NCBI GenBank assembly: GCA_001801815.1
Contig: MGXU01000007.1
Location: forward strand, 1 to 64,000
Direction of reading: 5' to 3'
Length of the DNA stretch: 64,000 bases
DNA from: Gammaproteobacteria bacterium RIFCSPHIGHO2_12_FULL_36_30
GTDB lineage: Bacteria > Pseudomonadota > Gammaproteobacteria > Coxiellales > Coxiellaceae
The notes below the pieces were generated by a model. It was not told where the DNA came from. It saw nothing but the letters and a program-made list of their open reading frames with translations, and did no database searches. Each line of letters starts with the position of its first letter. The first letter of the stretch is position 1. Shown in pieces: positions 54,237 to 63,252 of this stretch. The position numbers and the translations under genes are program-made.

Positions 54237-54944
54237 TTACACTAAATCCCTGCGATTTTTTGCTAATATCCGCACCAAAGCTAAATCTATTGGTGTGTCA
54301 ATATCGATCGACCGTTCTTCTGGCATAACATACAATAGGGTATGATCAGATACAATAGACGATTGTTGAAATAGCGCGTTACGTTTCCAAATGTAGATTG
54401 ACGCATTCATATCGTAACAAGATGGTGTGTCTTGTCGTCTTATGACTGGAATTTCAGTTTTCTTACTCAGTTTTGCGAAATTAGCGTTATCGGTTTCAAC
54501 TATATTAAAGTAAGGAGATTTACGTGAAGGATATCCCGTGATTAGATTCATTGCTCGATTATTTTTTAAAAATAATGCAAGCGATGCTTTCAGATCATCA
54601 ACAGTGCGTAATGGTGCTGTCGCATCTAAATCAACAATAATATCAAATTTAGTTTTTGCAATAATTTCAGCTTGAGAAACGGCATGTTGAATTACAGGGA
54701 TTTTCGCAGCAGTTGATGTGGCCAATTCTAGTGGACGTTCAATCACATAATCTGCACCCCATTTTTTTGCAACCGAAAGAATTTTTTTTGAATCACTGCT
54801 CACAGCAACCATATCAAATAATCTTGATTTTTTAGCTTGCAAAATACTATGTGCAATGAGTGGTTTCCTTCGCAATGAAATTAAATTTTTATTTTTGACA
54901 CCTTGCGATCCACCGCGCGCGCAAATAGTACAGAGAACTTTCAT
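54237..54944 (-). CDS. legF: CMP-nonulosonate (CMP-legionaminic acid) synthetase
   Basis: 235 residues of the NeuA/KdsB-type cytidylyltransferase family: ICARGGSQGVKNKN N-terminal loop (the Arg and Lys that bind CTP), LDATAPLRT (metal Asp) and a C-terminal DTPIDLALV. It activates the nonulosonic acid as its CMP form, the sugar donor. The start is set by an ATGA overlap with the stop of the Gfo/Idh gene. Assignment to legionaminic rather than sialic or pseudaminic acid rests on the neighbouring legB/C/G/I genes. Confidence 0.9.
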   Translation of the reverse strand: MKVLCTICARGGSQGVKNKNLISLRRKPLIAHSILQAKKSRLFDMVAVSSDSKKILSVAKKWGADYVIERPLELATSTAAKIPVIQHAVSQAEIIAKTKFDIIVDLDATAPLRTVDDLKASLALFLKNNRAMNLITGYPSRKSPYFNIVETDNANFAKLSKKTEIPVIRRQDTPSCYDMNASIYIWKRNALFQQSSIVSDHTLLYVMPEERSIDIDTPIDLALVRILAKNRRDLV

Positions 54945-55858
54945 AATGTAATCCATTTTTTGTCACGCGCAGATTTTTCTATTGTTGTTATTAATTTCAT
55001 GACAGCTAATCCTTGCAGATAATCACACATATCAGTGAAATTTTTTTGTATAATCAGCTCATGTTGTTTTGTATATGTTTGTTCTATGGCGTTTTTTACT
55101 TGAAGTTCGACTTCGCCATTTACAATTAAAGTACCTTCAATTAAATCTAATAAAATAGTACGGTGTTTTTTTGTTTGGATTAATATTTTTCGAATTGGTG
55201 TTCGACTTAAGTAATCGATCTGAACATTGATAATGGGGCAATTTTCACAGCGCATCAAAATTGAATAAATATCATCGCTATTAATTTCAAGCGCACTGAA
55301 GTGTCCGCCGATTGCAGTTACTTCAATACATTTTCCACATATCCATAAAATATAGTCTAGCTCGTGACTGAGATCACGTAGTACACCCCCGCCTGACTCT
55401 TTTTTTGCTGAATAACATTGTTGATAAACAATATTTTTTCTCCAATCAGGTAGGTATGAACCTGCATGCACTGAGAACGAAACAAGCTCATCACCCTGTA
55501 ATAAATTTCTTAAATATTGTAATAAAGGATGGAAGCGAAGATTATAAGAAATGTAAATATTGTTATGCGACTTAAGTTCTGGATATTCAAGTTGAGAAAA
55601 TAGCGGTTTTTCAATTAAAATTGTTCCTTGAAAATTAAGTGATATAATTTTTTTCAGCGTTACGTAGTGCAAATGCGTTGCATTGGCAATAATAATTTTA
55701 TCAAAGGAATTTTTTTCTAATGCTTCCTCTATCGTATCATGACGTGCGTAAAATTGAATTTTCTGCGCGGTAACAATTGATACTGTTGATCCAAATCGCG
55801 ATAAAATGTCGGCATGTCGACTACCAATAGATCCATAACCAATGATTAACACCGACAT
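54941..55858 (-). CDS. Gfo/Idh/MocA-family oxidoreductase
   Basis: 305 residues. N-terminal Rossmann motif IIGYGSIGSRH, an IEKPLFS motif near residue 85 and a histidine in DLSHELDYI near residue 165, as in the Gfo/Idh fold. It probably acts on a nucleotide-sugar or free-sugar substrate in nonulosonate synthesis, because it is ATGA-coupled to legF. GAGGT precedes the ATG. An 85-base gap separates it from the methyltransferase gene. Confidence 0.85.
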   Translation of the reverse strand: MSVLIIGYGSIGSRHADILSRFGSTVSIVTAQKIQFYARHDTIEEALEKNSFDKIIIANATHLHYVTLKKIISLNFQGTILIEKPLFSQLEYPELKSHNNIYISYNLRFHPLLQYLRNLLQGDELVSFSVHAGSYLPDWRKNIVYQQCYSAKKESGGGVLRDLSHELDYILWICGKCIEVTAIGGHFSALEINSDDIYSILMRCENCPIINVQIDYLSRTPIRKILIQTKKHRTILLDLIEGTLIVNGEVELQVKNAIEQTYTKQHELIIQKNFTDMCDYLQGLAVMKLITTIEKSARDKKWITL

Positions 55859-55943
55859 ACTGACCTCACTACAATCAATTTTTTCTTTTTACGGAGAAAA
55901 TTTGTTGTGAATTACTACATAAAAATTTTTTTATGAACGTGAT

Positions 55944-56792
55944 CTAACGTTCATGATATGGCAACAAGAGCGCTAATCCAGTTCCAGACTGATGCCCAAC
56001 TGAGGTAGCATCCAATTTTGGTAATGTGATATTACGCCAAAAGTCAACCATAGAGCTAACCAAAATATCATCAAATATCAATAAAATGTTACGCTCATTT
56101 TTAAGTCCTAAAATATTTTGAAAAATTGTATTTTCAAAAATTCCATTATGTGGACCGTCAATAAAAATGATATCTGTATTTTCGAATAAATCTTTACGTA
56201 AAAACCAAATTTCTTGCTGAGTAAGATCTTCTACGTATTGAGTCCAACGCTTATCTTTTTGAATAAATTCTTGAACAAATTGTTGATGGACATTGTTATG
56301 AAACCACCCAGTACAGGTTTCAATTGGAAAAATATCCCATGTTGATACGGATTTAATATTTTCCAAGCGTAGCCATGACCAAAGCGAATCTCCAGCAGCT
56401 GTGCCTATCTCTACAATTCTTTCTGCGTTAATAACATTCGCAATCGCTGTCAATAGTAAATAATGATTATTGTAATCATAAAGAACTTTCAATTCTGATG
56501 GTATTTCGCGAAACTTAGAATTTTCATACCACTCATTCTCTAAAACATGAACAGCTTTATTCAAAATGTCATGAAGATAGCTCGAGGGTGGTGATACGCT
56601 ATGAGAATATTCCATAAAGGTGAAGTCAACTCCTGGAGTTGTGAAGTTAAAGCTTGAGCTATTATTCCATTCTGGATATTGCAGTCGATTTTCTCTAATC
56701 TGTTTTAGTAATGCATCTTTGAAACCGATCCGTCTTACGTAATTTTTAAGGACAGATGACAATAACTTTCGCTTTATGGTTGAGATATTCAT
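55944..56792 (-). CDS. SAM-dependent methyltransferase (Methyltransf_24/CmcI-like)
   Basis: 282 residues. The SAM-binding block IVEIGTAAGDSLWSWL lies near residue 125, with IIFIDGPHNG at a later strand and DDILVSSMV. The layout is like CmcI/Methyltransf_24 enzymes. The N-terminal 40 residues carry an NYVRRIGFKDALLK helix that echoes the N-terminus of the 30547-32103 oxidoreductase. Probably methylates a glycan or sugar acid. AAGGAT precedes the ATG. Confidence 0.75.
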   Translation of the reverse strand: MNISTIKRKLLSSVLKNYVRRIGFKDALLKQIRENRLQYPEWNNSSSFNFTTPGVDFTFMEYSHSVSPPSSYLHDILNKAVHVLENEWYENSKFREIPSELKVLYDYNNHYLLLTAIANVINAERIVEIGTAAGDSLWSWLRLENIKSVSTWDIFPIETCTGWFHNNVHQQFVQEFIQKDKRWTQYVEDLTQQEIWFLRKDLFENTDIIFIDGPHNGIFENTIFQNILGLKNERNILLIFDDILVSSMVDFWRNITLPKLDATSVGHQSGTGLALLLPYHER

Positions 56793-56808
56793 TTAATGGA
56801 TCCTTTCT

Positions 56809-57993
56809 TTATTTTTTATCCTGAGAAATCTCATGATGCATGATACGAGCGATCACGGATCGTTGAAAATATTTTGGGAAATGTTTTAAATAGCGACGAA
56901 AAGCTATTATCTGAATGCTTAATGGGCACTCAAATAATATGCGCCATAATGCCCTGATACCCCAAAAAAAACTTACTGTGTAAATATTCCAAAATTCACT
57001 GATAGTATGTTCAGCCATCTGCTTATTAATATAGTGTTCATATTTATCCGCAAAAACACTTCCACCAACGCGCTGATGAAATTTTTTTATATTATATATA
57101 CCATTAAATTCTTTTACATCTCTGTAATATACCAGTCCCATTTTCCTTTGAATTTTGTGGGCTTGATTTGAGTGATGACGCCAATACAATGCTGCGTTTG
57201 GATCAAATCCTGAATCTCCACAAACAGCAAATTTAAATAGCTGACTTAGATCATTATTTTTATCAAATCCACCACAATCCAAAACCAAATCAGATTTGAT
57301 GGAAAGCAAACCTCCGGGGAAACCAATTTTATTTCCACCATCCATGAAGTTTTGCGCCAATAAAATTCCATTCGTATATTTTTCCCGTTGACTATAATTT
57401 TTAAGATGTGCTGTTTCGTCGATATTTATTTCACTTAATTCATTGACGAGTACAACAGATGGGGCAGCCGTGCAACATTTTTCATTTTGTGTAAAAAGTT
57501 GCACCATTTTTTCAGTATAATCACAGCTAATAAAGTCGTCGTACGATAAAAAATAAACATAATCTCCAACAGAACAAAATAACCCTGCATTCCACAGAAG
57601 AGGAATAGGATCTTGCAAAAGCTTTGCCGAAGGATTGTAAAGATGTTCTTTAGTACAAATAAGTTTAGAATTTTTATGCGTCAGAAAGTAGTGCCAAATC
57701 AAACCGCTTACCTTGCCGTCAGCACCATTATTAATCAAAACAACCTCTGTGTTTTTATAGCGTTGATTAAAAACTGAATGCAAACTTTCTTCAATAAAAC
57801 GAATATTGGCATCATAGATAGTTAAAATAATAGTAAATATCGGTACCGAAGAATAATGCTCATCACTGTGAACAAATAAATCGTAATCAATCTTTGAAAG
57901 AATTTTAATAATTTTTTGGGTTATTGGGTGCGTGCTGTATCGAACTCGATTTTTTATTTTTTCTCCCGAGAGAATATTTTCTGAAAGAAACAT
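56809..57993 (-). CDS. Family 2 glycosyltransferase
   Basis: 394 residues. GT-A core: IFTIILTIYDANIRFIEESL near residue 50, then VVLINNGADG and FLSYDDFIS, where the metal-binding DXD position is YDD. A long C-terminal part, rich in aromatics and hydrophobics, may dock on the membrane. It probably adds a sugar to the lipid-linked glycan. AGGGAAG precedes the ATG. Upstream there is an 84-base gap to the SDR gene. Confidence 0.85.
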   Translation of the reverse strand: MFLSENILSGEKIKNRVRYSTHPITQKIIKILSKIDYDLFVHSDEHYSSVPIFTIILTIYDANIRFIEESLHSVFNQRYKNTEVVLINNGADGKVSGLIWHYFLTHKNSKLICTKEHLYNPSAKLLQDPIPLLWNAGLFCSVGDYVYFLSYDDFISCDYTEKMVQLFTQNEKCCTAAPSVVLVNELSEINIDETAHLKNYSQREKYTNGILLAQNFMDGGNKIGFPGGLLSIKSDLVLDCGGFDKNNDLSQLFKFAVCGDSGFDPNAALYWRHHSNQAHKIQRKMGLVYYRDVKEFNGIYNIKKFHQRVGGSVFADKYEHYINKQMAEHTISEFWNIYTVSFFWGIRALWRILFECPLSIQIIAFRRYLKHFPKYFQRSVIARIMHHEISQDKK

Positions 57994-58077
57994 TAATCTT
58001 CCCTTTTGTTCTTCTCAAAATTCACGCCATTCTAATGTTAAGTGAGTTTGTTGTCTAGACACTAATAATCAAAAAAG

Positions 58078-59058
58078 CTAAGCAAGCCACCAACGATTTT
58101 CTCTCGCCCAGCGAATTGTTTTTTCTACCCCTTCTTTTAATTTAATTTTTGCTTTCCAGTTTAGCAAAGTTTCTGCTTTTTCAGCATTAGGAACACGCCT
58201 TGGAATATCTTCATACATTTCCCCATATTCTTTTTTTGTATTAAATTCTGTTGAAGTAATTTGTTTTCCTGAACATTCAATAATTATATTGATGAGTTCA
58301 TTAATCGAGTTTTCATTTTGATTCCCCAAATTAAATGCTTCACCCACTGCTTTATCTGATTGCCAAACCGATATTAATCCATCGATAATATCCGATATAT
58401 AGGTGAAACATCGTGTTTGCTTTCCGTTATCATAAAGATAAGGACTTTTGCCATTTAAAATTTGGTATATTGATTTTGACGCTACATATATTGGACTTTG
58501 TCTTGGCCCGTATACATTAAAAAATCTGACTATACTAAAAGGGAATTTATTTTTTCGATACAAACCATACAGCATATGTTCACACACCGCTTTGCTTGTA
58601 CTATAAGACCATCTATCCACTGAGGTTGAGCCCAAAACACGATCACTTGTTTCCATCCAAGGGACTTCAGGATTTTTTCCATAAATTTCGCTGGTACTTG
58701 AAAAAATAAATCTTGTTTTATGTTGTGAAGCTAAATGCAATAGTTTTTTTGTTCCATTAACCGTGACATCAATTAAATGTAATGGATCACTCATATAATT
58801 TTGAACACCGACAACTGACGCAAGATGATAAATCACATCTGCATTGGACTGATAATATTCTCTCAAAAATTGATCATCCGTTATGTCTCCTTGCAAATAA
58901 TGAAATTTTTTATGCGAGCTCACATTTTTTAGATTATTACATTTCTTGATTGGAATAATATCACATGCATATATTTCATTTCCAAGTTCAAGCGTGCGTT
59001 CTACTAAATGACTTCCAATAAAACCAGCGGCCCCTGTGATCATTATTTTTGACGTCAT
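58078..59058 (-). CDS. Extended SDR, UDP-glucuronate decarboxylase/epimerase-like
   Basis: 326 residues: GAAGFIGSHLVE motif, STSEIYGKNPEVPW, YSTSKAVCE and RFFNVYGPRQ with a C-terminal CFTYISDI. The STSEIYG...DRVLGS...RWSYS region resembles ArnA-type UDP-glucuronate decarboxylases and related 4-epimerases. It overlaps the dehydrogenase gene by four bases (ATGA), so the pair probably makes and then converts a UDP-uronic acid to a pentose-like or epimerised sugar. Confidence 0.78.
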   Translation of the reverse strand: MTSKIMITGAAGFIGSHLVERTLELGNEIYACDIIPIKKCNNLKNVSSHKKFHYLQGDITDDQFLREYYQSNADVIYHLASVVGVQNYMSDPLHLIDVTVNGTKKLLHLASQHKTRFIFSSTSEIYGKNPEVPWMETSDRVLGSTSVDRWSYSTSKAVCEHMLYGLYRKNKFPFSIVRFFNVYGPRQSPIYVASKSIYQILNGKSPYLYDNGKQTRCFTYISDIIDGLISVWQSDKAVGEAFNLGNQNENSINELINIIIECSGKQITSTEFNTKKEYGEMYEDIPRRVPNAEKAETLLNWKAKIKLKEGVEKTIRWARENRWWLA

Positions 59059-60380
59059 ATTCTACCAACCCCCTTATACGTAAACCCTAATGATTTGATG
59101 TTGTTTATTTCTGTTTTGTTAAAAAATCTTCTACCGTCAAAGATTAATGCATTTTTGTTTGTTAACCTTAATAGATTTTCTAAGGAAAAATTTATAATCT
59201 CATCATGTCCTGCAAAATAAGCAACACAATCTACATTCGTAACGCAGTCCGAGATGCTTGATGACATTTCAATTCCCGTTAAACTAAAGGCATCTTCTTG
59301 TGTTAATAGCGGATCATATATTCTAACGGTGTATCCTAACGATAAGAGTTTTTCTATCGCTGGTTTGGTTGGTGTGAAGCGACAGTCACTGGTATTATTT
59401 TTAAATGATAAGCCTAGCACACCAATTGATATTTCTTCCGATTTTTTTGATAAGTTTTGAAAATAGCGATCAATTAAGCATACCGAATACTCCGGCATTG
59501 ATTCATTCACCTTTCTTGATACAGCTGGTATTTTAAGATCAATACCCAGTCTATTACCCATTGCGTGTAAAAACCAAGGGTCTTTAGTAAGACAATATCC
59601 ACCAACACCGAGCGATGGAAGCAAAATATTGACATTTGAATTATTTTTTTTGAGTGTATTAGCAGCAGCAATTACTTCTAGCACATCAATATTAAGTTTG
59701 TCCGAAATTTTTGCTAATTCATTCCCCAAAGCTATATTAACATCTACCCATAAATTATCAGCTAATTTAACTAGCTCGGCAGTCGTTGTATTTTCTACAA
59801 TTATTGTTTCAACGTTGAGCGCTTCAATCCAAAACTGTGATGCGGCAAGCGCAGCCTCTTGATTAATACCACCAATTATTACGGGTAGCGTTGTTAAATC
59901 TGCTAGTGCACGCCCTTCTGCTAAACGCTCTGGGCAGAAAGCCAATAATAAATTTTTATTCGAAAGTTGTGGCCAAACAAAATCTCTACTGGTTCCTGGA
60001 GGCAGGGTGCTTTTTAAAATTAATAACTGATCTTTTTGTAAATAAGGTTTAATGCGATCCAAAGCCTGAGATAAATGATTTAAATCAGCATCTCCAGAAT
60101 CATTTAGTGGGCTTCCAACCGTAACTAAAATAACGTCCGATTCTTTTATTGCATCGCACTCTTTTGTGATAGTTAACCTTCGTGAATCAATACCAGCTTT
60201 GACGAGATGTGCTAAACCTGGCTCATGAAATGGGGGGAATCCATTATTAATAGATTTGATAATATGATCATTTAATTCAATTCCAGTAACACAATATCCT
60301 TGGGAAGCTAAGTATGAACCAATAATGCACCCAATATAACCGAAGCCAACAATTGTTATTTTTTTATTTTTTTGCTTCAT
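59055..60380 (-). CDS. UDP-glucose/UDP-N-acetylmannosamine-type 6-dehydrogenase
   Basis: 441 residues: NAD-binding GFGYIGCIIGSYLA, acidic GSPLNDSGDADL, catalytic Cys in GVGGYCLTKDPWFL near residue 262 and a C-terminal GLSFKNNTSD. WecC-like in its GxxCLxxDP segment. It oxidises a UDP-hexose or UDP-HexNAc to the uronic acid. It is a second UDP-sugar dehydrogenase besides ugd at 28 kb, so it may use another substrate. Confidence 0.85.
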   Translation of the reverse strand: MKQKNKKITIVGFGYIGCIIGSYLASQGYCVTGIELNDHIIKSINNGFPPFHEPGLAHLVKAGIDSRRLTITKECDAIKESDVILVTVGSPLNDSGDADLNHLSQALDRIKPYLQKDQLLILKSTLPPGTSRDFVWPQLSNKNLLLAFCPERLAEGRALADLTTLPVIIGGINQEAALAASQFWIEALNVETIIVENTTTAELVKLADNLWVDVNIALGNELAKISDKLNIDVLEVIAAANTLKKNNSNVNILLPSLGVGGYCLTKDPWFLHAMGNRLGIDLKIPAVSRKVNESMPEYSVCLIDRYFQNLSKKSEEISIGVLGLSFKNNTSDCRFTPTKPAIEKLLSLGYTVRIYDPLLTQEDAFSLTGIEMSSSISDCVTNVDCVAYFAGHDEIINFSLENLLRLTNKNALIFDGRRFFNKTEINNIKSLGFTYKGVGRI

Positions 60381-60386
60381 TGTGAT

Positions 60387-61328
60387 TTATTTAGTGTTAA
60401 TGAAATTGTACGCATGAGCATCCTCTATTTTGTTCTGTATGTAAATAAATTGTATGATGCGCTGAATCTCGAGATGCCAACACATTGACCTTATCCCAAA
60501 TATTTTTTGAATTTTTTCTATATTGAGTACGCTATTAGGTGGTCTTTTAGCAGGTAAAGGATACTCGCTTGACGATATAGGATGAATTATTTTTGTTTTA
60601 ATATTATCAACAGAAACCTTACTCTCTACTGATGATAATATATTACATGCAAATGTATACCACGAAACACATGGAAAATCGCTATAGTGATATACACCCC
60701 ATAACGCCTCATTTTTTTCAAAAGTCACATGGATAATATTTATAATGACACTTGCAACAGATGCAGCCGATGTTGGACAACCTATTTGGTCATCTACAAC
60801 AGAAATTTCCTCTTGTTTTGTAAATAAATGACACATCGTTTTTACAAAATTAGTTCTATATTCGCTAAATATCCAGCTCACACGTAAAATGATATGTTTA
60901 TGCCAAAGGTTTTGTAATTCTTTTTCACCAGCAAGTTTGCTTATACCATAAATGCTCAACGGGTTTCTACTGTCTGTTTCGACATACGATGTCTTCTTTT
61001 TACCATCAAAGACATAATCAGTAGAAATATGTATTAATGGGATGTCATATCGTTTACAACAAAGCGCTAAGTTTTTTACTGCATATTGGTTAACTGCATA
61101 TGCAGTAACTTGATCTTGTTCCGCGGCGTCTACTGCTGTATAGGCCGCTGCGTTAATTACAAAATCCATTGCATGATTGCGTTGAAAAAAAAGGTCAACC
61201 GCAAAGCTATCTATAATGTCTAAATCTCTTCTGGATATGGCAATATACTTGATATTGGTTTTATTACACAATTCAATCAACGAAAGACCGACTTGACCTG
61301 CAGCGCCTATAATTAAAATATTTGGCAT
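60387..61328 (-). CDS. rfbD: dTDP-4-dehydrorhamnose reductase
   Basis: 313 residues. GAAGQVGLSL dinucleotide motif, STDYVFDGKK with YVETDSRNPLSIYGISKLAGE (catalytic Tyr-Lys) and the C-terminal RPPNSVLN. It makes dTDP-rhamnose from the 4-keto-6-deoxy precursor. It follows rfbC by eight bases. The C-terminus is somewhat longer than usual (about 290). Confidence 0.92.
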   Translation of the reverse strand: MPNILIIGAAGQVGLSLIELCNKTNIKYIAISRRDLDIIDSFAVDLFFQRNHAMDFVINAAAYTAVDAAEQDQVTAYAVNQYAVKNLALCCKRYDIPLIHISTDYVFDGKKKTSYVETDSRNPLSIYGISKLAGEKELQNLWHKHIILRVSWIFSEYRTNFVKTMCHLFTKQEEISVVDDQIGCPTSAASVASVIINIIHVTFEKNEALWGVYHYSDFPCVSWYTFACNILSSVESKVSVDNIKTKIIHPISSSEYPLPAKRPPNSVLNIEKIQKIFGIRSMCWHLEIQRIIQFIYIQNKIEDAHAYNFINTK

Positions 61329-61336
61329 TATACTTC

Positions 61337-61900
61337 TTATTTCCTATAAAAAAAATTATTATCAACATCACATAAATTCTTTGCGTGTCGATCTTTGTTG
61401 GATAAGTCAGGATTTTGAATAGGCCACTGCACGTTGATTTGAGAATCGTTCCACAAAATAGAGCGATCATTTTGCGGGTTGTACTCCGATCCACACACTT
61501 TGTATAACAAATGGGTACCATTTTCAAGAACGCAGTAGCCATGCGCAAAACCAATCGGTATCCACAACATCATATGATTTTCACCACTTAAAATAATACC
61601 AACCCATTTCCCGTAAGTTGGAGAGCCCTGACGAATATCAACCGCTACATCAAATACTTTTCCTTGCACAACTTGCACTAATTTTCCTTGTGCGTGTGGA
61701 TTACATTGAAAATGCAAGCCGCGAATTACGCCTGCTTTTGAAAATGAGTGGTTATCTTGCATAAAATTCACATCAATGCCATTTATTTTAAATTCAGATG
61801 CTTTATAAGTTTCCATAAAAAATCCTCGCTCATCTGTAGATACTTTTGACTCAACGAGAATTACTCCTGGAATTTCCAACGATTTAAAAACAAACGACAT
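61337..61900 (-). CDS. rfbC: dTDP-4-dehydrorhamnose 3,5-epimerase
   Basis: 187 residues, RmlC cupin. Key residues are visible in RGFFMETY, RGLHFQ (catalytic His) and GKWVG, plus IPIGFAHGY and the VCGSEYNP segment. It epimerises C3 and C5 of the dTDP-4-keto-6-deoxy sugar. The length is typical. It lies 23 bases from rfbA, in operon order rfbA-rfbC-rfbD. Confidence 0.95.
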   Translation of the reverse strand: MSFVFKSLEIPGVILVESKVSTDERGFFMETYKASEFKINGIDVNFMQDNHSFSKAGVIRGLHFQCNPHAQGKLVQVVQGKVFDVAVDIRQGSPTYGKWVGIILSGENHMMLWIPIGFAHGYCVLENGTHLLYKVCGSEYNPQNDRSILWNDSQINVQWPIQNPDLSNKDRHAKNLCDVDNNFFYRK

Positions 61901-61923
61901 TATAAATCTCTTATATCTAGTAT

Positions 61924-62868
61924 TTAACTAAGTGATAACTCTGGATTTTCAACGAGCCTGTCTTGTCCCAAAAATTGCAAAGACGTGTTCTCTATAAGAG
62001 AGTATAAAAAACAGCCATAACTATTATTTCGACCGTATTTTTCCGCTTGTTTTAGCAATTGTGCGGTATCAGTAAAACCCATTCTCCATGAAATCTCTTC
62101 AAGACACGCTATTTTAAGGCCTTGACGACGCTCGATAATTTCAACATATTGTCCTGCTTCGATAAGAGCGTTATGTGTTCCAACATCCATCCACGCTATT
62201 CCGCGACTTAAAAATGTTACTTTTAATCGTTTTTCTTTTAAATAAATTTTATTAATATCGGTAATTTCAAGTTCATTTCTAGCGGATGGGCGCAATGCTT
62301 TTGCAATTTGAATTGCATATGCATCGTATATATATAAACCGGGAACAGCATAATTTGAATCAGGCTCTAGTGGCTTTTCGATGATATCTTTTATTTTTCG
62401 ATTTTCATCAAATGAAATAACGCCGTAACGTTCCGGATCACTGACATAGTAACCGAAAATGGTTGCGCCGATATTACATTGCACGGAAGCTTGCAACAAT
62501 TTTGCTAAACCTTGTCCATAAAAAATATTATCTCCCAAGATTAAGCAAACAGAATCATTTCCAATAAAATCTTCAGCAATAATCAACGATTCAGCAATAC
62601 CATTCGGCGATGATTGAATTTGATATTGCAGTGAAATTCCCCACTGCGCTCCATTACCCAACTGTTGCTTAAAAAGCTGTATGTCTTTTTCATTCGTAAT
62701 AATTAATATTTCATGTATTCCAGCAAGCATCAATACGGACAGTGGATAATAAATAAGCGGTTTATCATAAACAGGCAAAAGTGATTTGTTGACACTAAAG
62801 GTGAGTGGATATAATCGTGAACCAGTTCCTCCAGCAAGCAAAATCCCTTTTGTCTTTTTTGCTGACAT
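61924..62868 (-). CDS. rfbA: Glucose-1-phosphate thymidylyltransferase
   Basis: 314 residues. GGTGSRLYPLT nucleotide-binding loop, PVYDKPLIYYPLS, LGDNIFYG with the metal Asp, and EKPLEPDSNYAV with WMDVGTHNAL near the C-terminus. It activates glucose 1-phosphate as dTDP-glucose. The start at 62868 is chosen over one 33 bases upstream because AGGGGA lies seven bases before it and the N-terminus then matches RmlA. It is the first gene of the minus-strand array; rfbB is absent from the window. Confidence 0.93.
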   Translation of the reverse strand: MSAKKTKGILLAGGTGSRLYPLTFSVNKSLLPVYDKPLIYYPLSVLMLAGIHEILIITNEKDIQLFKQQLGNGAQWGISLQYQIQSSPNGIAESLIIAEDFIGNDSVCLILGDNIFYGQGLAKLLQASVQCNIGATIFGYYVSDPERYGVISFDENRKIKDIIEKPLEPDSNYAVPGLYIYDAYAIQIAKALRPSARNELEITDINKIYLKEKRLKVTFLSRGIAWMDVGTHNALIEAGQYVEIIERRQGLKIACLEEISWRMGFTDTAQLLKQAEKYGRNNSYGCFLYSLIENTSLQFLGQDRLVENPELSLS

Positions 62869-63154
62869 AATGTCCCCTGCGTACCGAGAGAAATAAAACA
62901 CATCCCTCTGTTAAAAAAATTTATTTCCAATACTGCCAAAATTATTTTTTCTTGTCCATCAGTATAAAATTTTTTTGCGCCATCAGCAGTTACAAAAAAG
63001 TATTGTTAATATATACCAATTCCATCTGAAACTGCGAATTACATAAATATTAGGTGAGGTACAGCATAATCAAGAAAAATAAAAATAATTTTAGTATAAA
63101 TATTGTTGTGAGAAAACGTGTTATAGCTTTTAAACATTTACAGCAAATCATCAT

Positions 63155-63182
63155 TTGTATATTATTCCAATGTTTTTATAAA
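63155..63182 (+). promoter_or_regulatory. Possible promoter of the LIC12162-type gene
   Basis: TTGTAT and TATAAA separated by 16 bases, about 70 bases upstream of the plus-strand start codon. The spacing is right and both hexamers are fair matches, but the region is AT-rich, so chance matches are common. Confidence 0.35.
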
Positions 63183-63186
63183 AACA
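63171..63186. promoter_or_regulatory. 16-bp perfect palindrome overlapping the -10 element
   Basis: TGTTTTTATAAAAACA is a perfect 16-bp palindrome covering the putative -10. A repressor-type operator is the simplest reading. It may also fold as a small hairpin. The AT-richness tempers its weight. Confidence 0.35.
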
Positions 63187-63252
63187 GGTAAAATAAATTG
63201 TTGCTGTGTGCGTGATTCAATCAATTATTTTTTCTTGGGGTAACCTTCTCGC

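Larger units (their letters stand above)
62869..63252. other. 384-base divergent intergenic region
   Basis: Separates the leftward rfbA array from the rightward LIC12162-type gene, with no credible ORF. It should carry the promoter for at least 22 kb of co-directional genes, but I find no clean -35/-10 pair on the minus strand. The plus-strand side has a promoter-like pair and a 16-bp palindrome (63171-63186). No JUMPstart/ops element (GGCGGTAG) is seen. Confidence 0.5.
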
